Translations under genes and position numbers: made by a program | Shown: positions 1 through 5,342 of the stretch, piece by piece | Position numbering within the stretch: the first letter of the stretch is position 1 | Layout: every line of letters begins with the position of its first letter | NCBI GenBank assembly: GCA_006227965.1 | Contig: SBFL01000093.1 | Span: forward strand, 1-5,368 | Direction: 5' to 3' | Length of the DNA stretch: 5,368 nucleotides | From: Bacteroidota bacterium | Lineage (GTDB): Bacteria; Bacteroidota; Bacteroidia; Flavobacteriales; Flavobacteriaceae | The notes under the pieces: model-generated | Databases searched by the model: none | The model's input: the letters and a program-made list of their open reading frames with translations, nothing else | Told to the model about the DNA's origin: nothing

Positions 1-13
1 GGTACATGTCCAA

Positions 14-931
14 ATGAAAATTGTCTTTGTAATCAACAACAAAAACAACCGCCTGGGAAAAATGCTTCCCGGGCTCGAGCAATATTGCCGAGAAGTAAAC
101 CTTGGGAGCGTACAGTTTCTTACAACCGTACGAAAAAAACACGCCATCCAACTGGCCAAACAGGCTGCTGAAAACCGTTGTGACTTTTTGATTGCCCTTG
201 GGGGTGATGGCACCCTGCACGAGGTGATCAACGGTGTTATGCAAAGCAATCTGCCCGTAAACCTGTATCCTGCAATCGGGCTGCTCCCACTTGGTTCGGC
301 CAATGATTTTGCCCGGACGGCACGCATCTCCAATTCCGTTGAAAACCTGATAGGACAAATACAAAGCAGGGCCACCCGAAAGATAGACCTTGGCAAAATA
401 ATCCTGCACCAAACCGGGGAGATACGCTATTTCATAAATATTGCAGGCGTCGGACTCGGAGCGGAAGTGGTGCAAACCATGGAACAATCTTCAAGTGTTT
501 TTGGCCCGGGGTTCAATTATTTCAAACACATCCTAAAAGGGTTCCTGAACTATGTTAAAAAGGAGGTACGCTGTTCGGGCAGCACCTGGCTCTGGAAAGG
601 CAAATTACTGCAAATGGCCGTGGCCAACGGACGCTCCTTTGGCAATGGGATCTGCATCGCCCCCGATGCCCGCATTGCCGACGGAATATTTCAGGTTGCG
701 ATCTTCGGGGACCTGAGTATCTGGGACTATCTGAAAAACCTGCACAAATTGAAAAAAGGATTGAAAATCGACCATCCGCAGGTTCACTACCACGATGTAA
801 AAGAAGTGCTGGTTGAAAGCGATGACCCCTGTTACATAGAGGCCGATGGGGAATATGTAGGGATGGCCCCGGCCACCATCAGTATCCTGCCAAGGACGAT
901 CCGTTTTTTGGTGCCTCTGGAAGCCCAATAG
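14..931 (+). CDS. Diacylglycerol kinase / YegS-family lipid kinase
   Basis: Predicted cytosolic or membrane-peripheral kinase that transfers the ATP phosphate to a lipid such as diacylglycerol or a related alcohol; the true substrate cannot be read from sequence. At 305 residues it has the full family length. The nucleotide-binding GGDGT motif is at residues 63-67, followed by HEVING at 69-74. PLGSANDFAR at 92-101 is the family P-x-G-T-x-N-D-x-A-R block with Ser for Thr. NIAGVGLGAEV lies at 142-152, GNGICIAPDARIADG at 210-224, and the C-terminal DGE at 278-280. All expected blocks are present in order, so it should be active. The ATG at 14 is chosen because the ATG at 6 runs into a stop after three codons. 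That stop (TGA, 15-17) overlaps the start in an ATGA arrangement, so an upstream gene cut off by the window edge could end there; this is conjecture. The next gene starts 117 bp downstream. Confidence 0.93.
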   Translation: MKIVFVINNKNNRLGKMLPGLEQYCREVNLGSVQFLTTVRKKHAIQLAKQAAENRCDFLIALGGDGTLHEVINGVMQSNLPVNLYPAIGLLPLGSANDFARTARISNSVENLIGQIQSRATRKIDLGKIILHQTGEIRYFINIAGVGLGAEVVQTMEQSSSVFGPGFNYFKHILKGFLNYVKKEVRCSGSTWLWKGKLLQMAVANGRSFGNGICIAPDARIADGIFQVAIFGDLSIWDYLKNLHKLKKGLKIDHPQVHYHDVKEVLVESDDPCYIEADGEYVGMAPATISILPRTIRFLVPLEAQ

Positions 932-1048
932 GATCTTGTAAATTATTTATCCCAAGTGAAAATCATTTTGAATATCAGGCATACTTCTTCGGGACGTTTT
1001 TGTTTTAATCCGTTTAATTATGAATTTTAGGGTAGGGAAAGTGGTTTT
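932..1048 (+). promoter_or_regulatory. Intergenic leader of the AraC-type gene, weak promoter candidate
   Basis: AT-rich 117-bp gap between the lipid kinase and the regulator gene. A TTTTTG at 997-1002 is followed after 19 bp by GAATTTTA at 1022-1029, a 4-of-6 match to the Bacteroidota -7 box TAnnTTTG. Transcription from it would leave a very short leader. No strong terminator hairpin follows the kinase, so read-through from upstream is equally possible. The call rests on weak matches only. Confidence 0.2.
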
Positions 1049-2167
1049 ATGGAAGCAATAGTAAACAAGCTGATTTGGGCAGTCATACTCCAGGGGCTCC
1101 TGCTTGGGTCCCTCTTCATATTATCCAGGAAACGAAGCAGCACTGCCAATAAATTGCTCGGTTTTTTTCTGCTTGCTTTTGTCCTGGAAGCCTTAACCAA
1201 TGTACCCTTGAGCGATCTCGGCGGATATTCCACAAACGGATACTTTAGCCTGCCCGAGGCAAAACTCCTGCTGCCGGTACTCCTGTTGCACTATATGCTG
1301 GAAAAACTTGGGCAAACGGCCCGCTACCGCCACTTCCTCAGGGCCCATTACTTTATGGCCTTTGGATTTCTCACCATTACTTTATTCAATGTCCTGCTTT
1401 TCCTTTTCCAGGGGAAAGACCTGCACCAGGCTTTTGATTTTCATCGCATTGAGGCCGTATTTATGATCATGCAGTATTACGCCTTTTTCCTGACCATCGC
1501 GGCTATTGTCATATCGATCCGTGAGATGGTCAAATACAGGTCCCTAGTCAAAAACGCCTATTCCGACCTGGATTTGTTGCAGATCCGATGGTTGTGGACT
1601 TTGATCCTGGGGATCGTCCCGATAGTGGTGTTCTGGGGGCTGGAATTGATACGCATTGCGGCAGGGGGCCGGGGCATGTCGTCCTTTGTATCCCTTACCT
1701 GGCTGCTGATCATCGTGTTTATCTATTTCATCAGTTTTAAGGCATATCAAATAAAAGATCTGCTGGAAAACGCCCCTCTTTCACCGGAAAAAGAGGAGAA
1801 AGAACAAACGTGCGCCCCCAGGCAGGGCCAAAACGACTATCCGGATCTAGGAAGCGAACTGACCTCCTTTATGGAATCCAGCAATATCTACCTCCGGCAT
1901 AACCTTACGCTGTACGACCTCTCCAAGGCCATGGAGGTATCCCCCCGGCTGATCTCGGGCTGTATCAATCAGAACCTGGGAAACAATTTTGTGGAATGGG
2001 TAAATGGGTTCCGCGTCGAAGCGGCGATAGCCAAGTTGCAGGACCCTGCTTTCGATCATTTATCCGTTGAGGGCATCGGCCTTGAATCCGGTTTCCAGTC
2101 GCGCTCTGCCATGTATGCTGCCTTCAAAAAGCAAACCGGATACAGTCCCGGTCACTTCAGGCAGTAA
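1049..2167 (+). CDS. Membrane-anchored AraC-family transcriptional regulator
   Basis: A 372-residue protein with an N-terminal membrane half and a C-terminal AraC/XylS DNA-binding domain, an architecture common in Flavobacteriia. Hydrophobic segments at about 8-26, 36-54, 70-86, 102-121, 136-157, 182-203 and 212-231 suggest seven transmembrane helices. A charged linker (about 235-268) follows. The double helix-turn-helix domain occupies about 268-372: LTLYDLSKAMEVSPRLISG at 286-304 is the first HTH, FVEWVNGFRVEAA at 314-326 the linking helix, and IGLESGFQSRSAMYAAFKKQTGYSP at 343-367 the second HTH with the conserved GF-x-S and TG-x-SP signature. It presumably senses a membrane or extracytoplasmic cue and binds DNA while anchored; the ligand and targets are unknown. 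The upstream frame offers no better start than the ATG at 1049, and no Shine-Dalgarno is evident. The DUF418 gene follows after 104 bp on the same strand and is a candidate target. Confidence 0.9.
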   Translation: MEAIVNKLIWAVILQGLLLGSLFILSRKRSSTANKLLGFFLLAFVLEALTNVPLSDLGGYSTNGYFSLPEAKLLLPVLLLHYMLEKLGQTARYRHFLRAHYFMAFGFLTITLFNVLLFLFQGKDLHQAFDFHRIEAVFMIMQYYAFFLTIAAIVISIREMVKYRSLVKNAYSDLDLLQIRWLWTLILGIVPIVVFWGLELIRIAAGGRGMSSFVSLTWLLIIVFIYFISFKAYQIKDLLENAPLSPEKEEKEQTCAPRQGQNDYPDLGSELTSFMESSNIYLRHNLTLYDLSKAMEVSPRLISGCINQNLGNNFVEWVNGFRVEAAIAKLQDPAFDHLSVEGIGLESGFQSRSAMYAAFKKQTGYSPGHFRQ

Positions 2168-2174
2168 CCTTGTC

Positions 2175-2191
2175 CTGATTCCTGAAATCAG
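2175..2191 (+). repeat. Short inverted repeat after the AraC-type gene
   Basis: CTGATT (2175-2180) and AATCAG (2186-2191) form a perfect 6-bp stem with a 5-nt loop, beginning 8 bases after the stop codon. No T-tract follows on the + strand, so it is not a standard intrinsic terminator. It could attenuate read-through, protect the mRNA end, or be chance. A second 5-bp inverted repeat, CTGCA (2205-2209) with TGCAG (2217-2221), lies just downstream. Confidence 0.3.
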
Positions 2192-2210
2192 CACATCAAA
2201 CAGGCTGCAT

Positions 2211-2235
2211 TACTGTTGCAGGGGCCATATCCTTG
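2211..2235 (+). promoter_or_regulatory. Possible -7 boxes ahead of the DUF418 gene
   Basis: Two 5-of-6 matches to the Bacteroidota -7 box TAnnTTTG lie in the 104-bp gap: TACTGTTG at 2211-2218 and TATCCTTG at 2228-2235. Neither has a TTTG-type -33 element at the usual 17-23 bp spacing, so a dedicated promoter is only suggested. Confidence 0.15.
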
Positions 2236-2271
2236 CGTCCTTTGATCAGAGAATCATGAAAATTTACAGTT

Positions 2272-3423
2272 ATGAAACTTCAGCCTATTTCGAAAGGATC
2301 CCGGATAGAAGCGGTTGATGCCTTGCGTGGTTTTGCCCTCTTCGGCGTTTTACTGGCCAACATTCCCTTTGCCGGTCCGGAAACGATTACCGGTCAACTG
2401 GATGCTGCTCTGACATTTTTGTCCAATTTTTTGATATCACAGAAATTCATTACTGCATTTTCCATTCTGTTTGGGTTCGGCTTTTACATACAGATGACTC
2501 GGGCGGAATCTGGGAACATCAATTTCAGGAACTATTTCCTGATTCGAATGGGGCTGCTCTTCCTCATCGGGGTGATCCATTCCTATGGCCTCTGGAACGG
2601 GGATATCATCATGGCCTATGCCTTTGGAGGGGTATTCCTCTTGCTGGTTCGCAAGTGGCCGGTAAAAAAACTGTTCCTTTTGGCGCTTTTGTTCAACATA
2701 GTACTGACGGGGGTCTTCTTTATAGGCAACAGTGCGCTGGGCTGGCAGATCTACGACTATGATTATGCCCTGGATTCCGAATATCCCATAACCTCCTCTA
2801 TCTCCAGGTATCTGACCATCAATTTCATCATGAATCCCTGGACGAACTTTCTGAAAGACATGCCCATTACCCTTGTCTTTACTTTCGGAAACATGCTGGT
2901 TGGTTTGCTCCTTGGCAAGCTTGATTTCTTCCGCCTTTCACAAAAAGCACGAAAAATCTCTGTTTACCTGATCGGTTTGGGCGCTACTATCGGATTAGCC
3001 TCCAGCTATTTCTATCACAAGATCATGGCCGGAGACATTGAACTGGACCTCCCCCTGCTCTGGGTGCCCTTTGTACTGGCAGGTGGCATGGTGCTTCACA
3101 GCCTGTTCTACATCAGCGTATTTGTCCGTGCCTACCAGCATCCTGTGTCTAAAAGACTCCTGAGCTTCTTTAACCACGTCGGGCGGACCGCTCTGAGCAA
3201 TTACATCCTGCAATCTGTTTTCTATCTGACACTGTTTTACCATTGCACTCATTTGTTTCAACTCTTTGGCAAACTGACGATGGGGCAAACCTTTCTTCTG
3301 GGGCTGGTGCTGTTCGTGATCCAAACAGGAATCAGTTACTTCTGGCTTAAAAAACATGACCAGGGACCCCTGGAATTCCTTTGGAAAAAACTAAGTTACA
3401 GGATGGCGAAACCCAGATCGTAG
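2272..3423 (+). CDS. DUF418 / YeiB-family polytopic membrane protein
   Basis: A 383-residue integral membrane protein of the DUF418 (YeiB) family, whose biochemical role is unsettled; a transport or envelope-related function is often assumed. Family hallmarks are visible in order. RIEAVDALRGFALFGVLLANI at 11-31 is the N-terminal signature. KFITAFSILFGFGFY at 58-72 and a block at 91-117 with LIG-x-IH and LWNGDIIMAYA follow. The C-terminal DUF418 domain (about 230-378) includes VGRTALSNYILQS at 303-315 and GPLEFLWKKLSY at 365-376. About eight to ten hydrophobic helices are apparent. Length is typical for the family and no motif is missing. The ATG at 2272 is preferred because it gives the standard short N-terminus before RIEAVDALRG; an ATG at 2256 is in another frame and ends after 20 codons. 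It follows the AraC-type gene by 104 bp and is convergent with the DUF1080 gene. Confidence 0.9.
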   Translation: MKLQPISKGSRIEAVDALRGFALFGVLLANIPFAGPETITGQLDAALTFLSNFLISQKFITAFSILFGFGFYIQMTRAESGNINFRNYFLIRMGLLFLIGVIHSYGLWNGDIIMAYAFGGVFLLLVRKWPVKKLFLLALLFNIVLTGVFFIGNSALGWQIYDYDYALDSEYPITSSISRYLTINFIMNPWTNFLKDMPITLVFTFGNMLVGLLLGKLDFFRLSQKARKISVYLIGLGATIGLASSYFYHKIMAGDIELDLPLLWVPFVLAGGMVLHSLFYISVFVRAYQHPVSKRLLSFFNHVGRTALSNYILQSVFYLTLFYHCTHLFQLFGKLTMGQTFLLGLVLFVIQTGISYFWLKKHDQGPLEFLWKKLSYRMAKPRS

Positions 3424-3438
3424 CTTATGTTGCGAAGG

Positions 3439-3446
3439 TTTTTTTT
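3439..3446 (+). terminator. T8 tract after DUF418 gene, possible weak terminator
   Basis: Eight consecutive T residues begin 15 bases after the DUF418 stop codon, a good position for transcript release. No convincing GC-rich stem is seen directly before it, so a classical intrinsic terminator is not well supported. Confidence 0.25.
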
Positions 3447-3620
3447 CCGGGGATTTCACTGAAGAAGGGCCTTATTTTATGCGCCGGAAACGGTATCGGT
3501 CCTCACCCGCCCCTGTAATGTAAATTTTCCTTGACTTATCCGACATAAATTCCTCGGTTCCCCGCCCGGTTGATAGGCTCTCAAATGCAGGGAAAGAGAA
3601 CCTTTATCCTAACCCTATAA

Positions 3621-3648
3621 CCTTGAACCTTGAACCTTGAACCTTGAA
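3621..3648. repeat. Tandem heptamer repeat, four copies of CCTTGAA
   Basis: Four perfect, contiguous copies of CCTTGAA occupy 3621-3627, 3628-3634, 3635-3641 and 3642-3648. Degenerate relatives precede them (CCTTTAT at 3601-3607 and CCCTATAA at 3613-3620), suggesting an older, longer array. The tract is non-coding and lies between convergent genes. Confidence 0.9.
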
Positions 3649-3661
3649 CAAAAATAAAAAC

Positions 3662-3708
3662 CTGCCTACTGCCGACTGCCACTGCCAACTATCCCTGCCT
3701 ACTCCCTA
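3662..3708. repeat. Degenerate period-7 CTGCCnA repeat tract
   Basis: Seven successive units match CTGCCnA or a shortened form: CTGCCTA (3662), CTGCCGA (3669), CTGCCA (3676), CTGCCAA (3682), CTATCC (3689), CTGCCTA (3695) and CTCCCTA (3702). On the - strand this reads as AGTnGGC repeats. The last units overlap the 3' end of the DUF1080 gene and supply its stop codon. An A-rich spacer of 13 bases separates it from the CCTTGAA array. The sequence is not self-complementary, so it should not fold as a hairpin. Confidence 0.85.
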
Positions 3709-4502
3709 CTCCTCCCCGGCCTCCCATCCTTATCGAGTTCCAGCAACTCGATCTTCCGGAACTCCGTTGGGTGGCTTTCGGCCTGAATGGCTATGTATCC
3801 TGAAGACATGGGTTTTCCCTCTGTATACTGGTCCGGGGTATACCCTTCAACATCCCCGCCCCCAATTGTAGGTTTCATGTAAGTCATCACGGTATCCCCT
3901 TCAACCAAATGGTGTAATACGGAATCCCCCAGAACGATCATTTCAACGGTGACCCAATTATCACCCCTGTAGGTTTTGGAGGAGGATTCAATACAGTGTT
4001 GCGTGCGGAGTTCCCCATCGATGACCACATTGGACCCGGGCGTGCACAGGTTCATGGTGGGTCGTTCCCCGGACTGCCTCCCCCCTAGGAGCTGGGCTTC
4101 CAGGGAAATGGGAAAATCCTGATCCAGCCCCATGTTGGTAGCCGGCTGGCTGTGCAGCATAAAACCGTTGTTTCGGAAGGCCCAGTCCGGCCCGTCCGGG
4201 ACCTGCTCTCCCACAAAGCGGTATTCGGCCCGAAGGCGGTAGTGACTGAAGGGTTTCTCATAAAAAAGGTGGCCATACTCTTCGCCGAAGGTGTCATAGC
4301 GGTCATAGGAGACCTTCAGAATGCCGTTCTCGACCCGGAAAGTATCCCTGAAATTATCCCCCACGGCATAGCCGCGGATCTTTACCTGCCAGCCTGTAAG
4401 GTCCCTGCCGTTGAATAGCTGTATCCAACCGGGCTCCCCATTGGCAGGTTTGCAGGCAAACAACAGGAGGGAACAAAATGAGAGGGCCAGAAAGTATTTC
4501 AC
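3699..4502 (-). CDS. DUF1080 (3-keto-disaccharide hydrolase-like) lipoprotein
   Basis: A 267-residue exported protein of the DUF1080 family (concanavalin-like beta-sandwich fold), some members of which act on 3-keto sugars or bind glycans. Residues 1-17 form a lipoprotein signal ending in LFAC, with Cys17 as the predicted lipidated residue, so it should be anchored in the cell envelope. The domain spans about 26-256: WIQLFNGRDLTGW at 26-38, FRVENGILKV at 55-64, YGHLFYEKPFSHYRLRAEYRF at 76-96, GFMLHSQ at 113-119, FPISLEAQLLGG at 130-141, and the closing signature SGYIAIQAESHPTEFRKIELLEL at 234-256. The start is GTG (4502-4500). The preceding in-frame codons reach a TAA (4514-4512) with no ATG, and starting here gives a normal signal peptide. 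A TACCTTAG at 4537-4530 resembles a -7 box but lacks a -33 partner. The last residues (about RPGRSRE) are encoded next to and within the CTGCC-type repeat. No 3-keto-sugar dehydrogenase is nearby, so the substrate remains open. Confidence 0.9.
   Translation of the reverse strand: MKYFLALSFCSLLLFACKPANGEPGWIQLFNGRDLTGWQVKIRGYAVGDNFRDTFRVENGILKVSYDRYDTFGEEYGHLFYEKPFSHYRLRAEYRFVGEQVPDGPDWAFRNNGFMLHSQPATNMGLDQDFPISLEAQLLGGRQSGERPTMNLCTPGSNVVIDGELRTQHCIESSSKTYRGDNWVTVEMIVLGDSVLHHLVEGDTVMTYMKPTIGGGDVEGYTPDQYTEGKPMSSGYIAIQAESHPTEFRKIELLELDKDGRPGRSRE
3732..3752 (-). repeat. Perfect 8-bp inverted repeat in the 3' end of the DUF1080 gene
   Basis: ATCGAGTT (3732-3739) and AACTCGAT (3745-3752) pair perfectly around a 5-nt loop, ending about 30 bases before the stop codon. 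It encodes I-E-L-L-E-L-D, so the symmetry may come from codon choice. No T-tract follows on the - strand, which argues against a terminator. Confidence 0.5.
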
Positions 4503-4550
4503 CGGGATGTCTTAGTAGCATTGACACCTCTAAGGTACGGGATTTTGGGT

Positions 4551-4578
4551 AAAAAAACCTGAGGCGCCCCGCGTGCAG
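4551..4578 (-). terminator. Possible weak terminator after the Ala-rich protein gene
   Basis: Read on the - strand, CTG (4578-4576) and GCG-type bases at 4573-4571 can pair with CGC (4567-4565) and CAG (4561-4559) to form an interrupted GC-rich hairpin, followed almost directly by T7 (4557-4551). The stem is only 3 + 3 bp with mismatches between. It would separate the two - strand genes, about 40 bases after the upstream stop codon. Confidence 0.25.
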
Positions 4579-4615
4579 TTGGGATCTGATTCCTTCCCGG
4601 ATCGGAACCCTTTGG

Positions 4616-5185
4616 TTACTTCCTGTTGCCGCCCAAGCTGATATCGTCGTGCGTGCAACTTTGAAAGGAGTCAGAGGCCGCATAAACAGCAGACTGGGCA
4701 AACTTTTCGGCCTCGCGGGATGCATTCAGGGACTGGCGTATGTAATAGTGGATATTCCCCAGGTTACGCGCACCATAGGCTTTCTTTGCCAGGGCATAGG
4801 CCTCCTCCATCAGGTCCCTTGCAGAGGTTGAGAAATCCTCGGCATCTATGGCGGCGCTTTTTACGGCATCAATCCCGCAAATCCCGGAGTGGTATTGTGC
4901 CTCTGCGGCTACCGATGTGGCGTCATAGGCGGAGGCAAGCGCCTCCCCGGCAAGCAACATGGCCTTCCTGGCATCTTCCCGGGCCGAATCAGCCCGATCC
5001 CCGTAGGCAGCGGATTCGGCAAAGGTCTTCAGGGAATCGGTCAACCGGTGTACCCTCCGCATTTCCTGCTCTACCTCAGAAATCTCGCTTTTAAAAACCT
5101 CACACTGCGCCTGTCCAAACAGGGGGGTGAGGAATACTAACAGGATCCATCGAATCGACCTCATTTTGCTAAAATTTGGGTTCAT
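4616..5185 (-). CDS. Alanine-rich helical secreted protein of unknown function
   Basis: I do not recognise a named family. The protein is about 189 residues from the ATG at 5185. A GTG two codons upstream (5191) and an ATG seven codons downstream (5164) are alternatives; the last gives a textbook signal peptide starting MRSIRWILLVF. In every case the hydrophobic stretch ends in FGQAQC, which suggests signal peptidase I cleavage near GQA. The Gln before Cys argues against a lipoprotein. The mature part is rich in Ala, Ser, Glu and Asp, with heptad-like helices and no transmembrane segment, so a secreted or periplasmic helical bundle or coiled coil is likely. Numbering from the GTG, three cysteines at 30, 105 and 178 are almost evenly spaced (75 and 73 residues), hinting at a two-part repeat. 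The C-terminus is polar. It lies 113 bp upstream of the DUF1080 gene on the same strand; a functional link is not shown. Confidence 0.75.
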   Translation of the reverse strand: MNPNFSKMRSIRWILLVFLTPLFGQAQCEVFKSEISEVEQEMRRVHRLTDSLKTFAESAAYGDRADSAREDARKAMLLAGEALASAYDATSVAAEAQYHSGICGIDAVKSAAIDAEDFSTSARDLMEEAYALAKKAYGARNLGNIHYYIRQSLNASREAEKFAQSAVYAASDSFQSCTHDDISLGGNRK

Positions 5186-5215
5186 TAACACTGATTGACA
5201 ACACGATTAATAAAC

Positions 5216-5252
5216 CCAATATACAGGAAGTCATTTTAAATGAATGGACAAA
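5216..5252 (-). promoter_or_regulatory. Candidate promoter of the Ala-rich protein gene
   Basis: On the - strand TATATTGG (5223-5216) matches the Bacteroidota -7 box TAnnTTTG in 5 of 6 fixed positions. A TTTG lies upstream at 5252-5249, but the 25-bp spacing is longer than the usual 17-23. The position, about 30 to 50 bases before the candidate start codons, is sensible. A palindrome at 5231-5243 sits between the two elements. Confidence 0.3.
5231..5243. repeat. 13-bp palindrome TCATTTTAAATGA
   Basis: TCATTT and AAATGA are perfect reverse complements around one central T. The site lies inside the candidate promoter of the Ala-rich gene and also covers the ATG of the small rightward ORF, so it could be an operator. 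The low complexity makes a chance origin possible. Confidence 0.4.
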
Positions 5253-5332
5253 CTACTCAAATATTGGATGAAGTTAAGAAGTGGGCAGTGGCCGTTGAGA
5301 GTCCTCAGAAGTCCATACACAGTATGATTTAA
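5240..5332 (+). CDS. Doubtful small ORF, 30 codons
   Basis: ATG at 5240 opens a 30-codon frame, MNGQTTQILDEVKKWAVAVE followed by ten more residues ending HSMI, closed by TAA at 5330-5332. The frame has a TAA directly before the ATG, so this is the only start. The peptide is mildly amphipathic with no signal peptide and matches nothing I recognise. After the TAA the same frame continues with ALNPDPFYRK before a TAG, which could mean a decayed gene start. It may equally be a random ORF in AT-rich intergenic DNA. Confidence 0.2.
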   Translation: MNGQTTQILDEVKKWAVAVESPQKSIHSMI

Positions 5333-5342
5333 GCCTTAAATC
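5326..5342. repeat. 17-bp palindrome GATTTAAG-C-CTTAAATC
   Basis: Two perfect 8-bp arms (5326-5333 and 5335-5342) flank one central C. Such a tight dyad fits a dimeric regulator binding site better than an RNA hairpin. It covers the stop codon of the doubtful small ORF, and the gene it might serve could lie beyond the window. Confidence 0.5.

Larger units (their letters stand above)
3424..3698. other. Convergent intergenic region
   Basis: This 275-bp gap separates the ends of the DUF418 (+) and DUF1080 (-) genes. It contains no credible gene; the only ATG-started frames are 11 and 14 codons long. From left to right it holds a T8 run at 3439-3446, a mixed non-repetitive stretch to about 3600, degenerate CC-T-rich units at 3601-3620, four CCTTGAA copies, an A-rich spacer (3649-3661), and the CTGCC-type tract that continues into the DUF1080 gene. 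Confidence 0.7.

Noticed and set aside
2067..2318. 83-codon + strand ORF bridging the AraC and DUF418 genes
   Set aside because: It overlaps the well-supported C-terminus of the regulator and the start of the DUF418 gene in another frame.
3427..3523. Two tiny ORFs (11 and 14 codons) after the DUF418 gene
   Set aside because: They are too short and have no supporting signal; the first is formed by the T8 tract.
3483..3525. Partial resemblance to the cobalamin riboswitch core (GGAA, GGT, CCCGCCCCTGTAAT)
   Set aside because: The GCCAGGAGACCTGCC-type box is absent downstream, and no + strand gene follows that it could control.
3644..3871. 75-codon + strand ORF starting in the repeat region
   Set aside because: It runs antisense through the DUF1080 gene and repeats, with a low-complexity composition; no family features.
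4354..4725. 123-codon - strand ORF across the gap between the two - strand genes
   Set aside because: It overlaps both recognised reading frames and shows no domain or signal peptide.
4720..5140. Overlapping + strand ORFs of 124 and 83 codons
   Set aside because: Both are antisense to the Ala-rich gene. Their Arg/Pro/Gly-rich composition is the usual shadow of Ala-rich codons.
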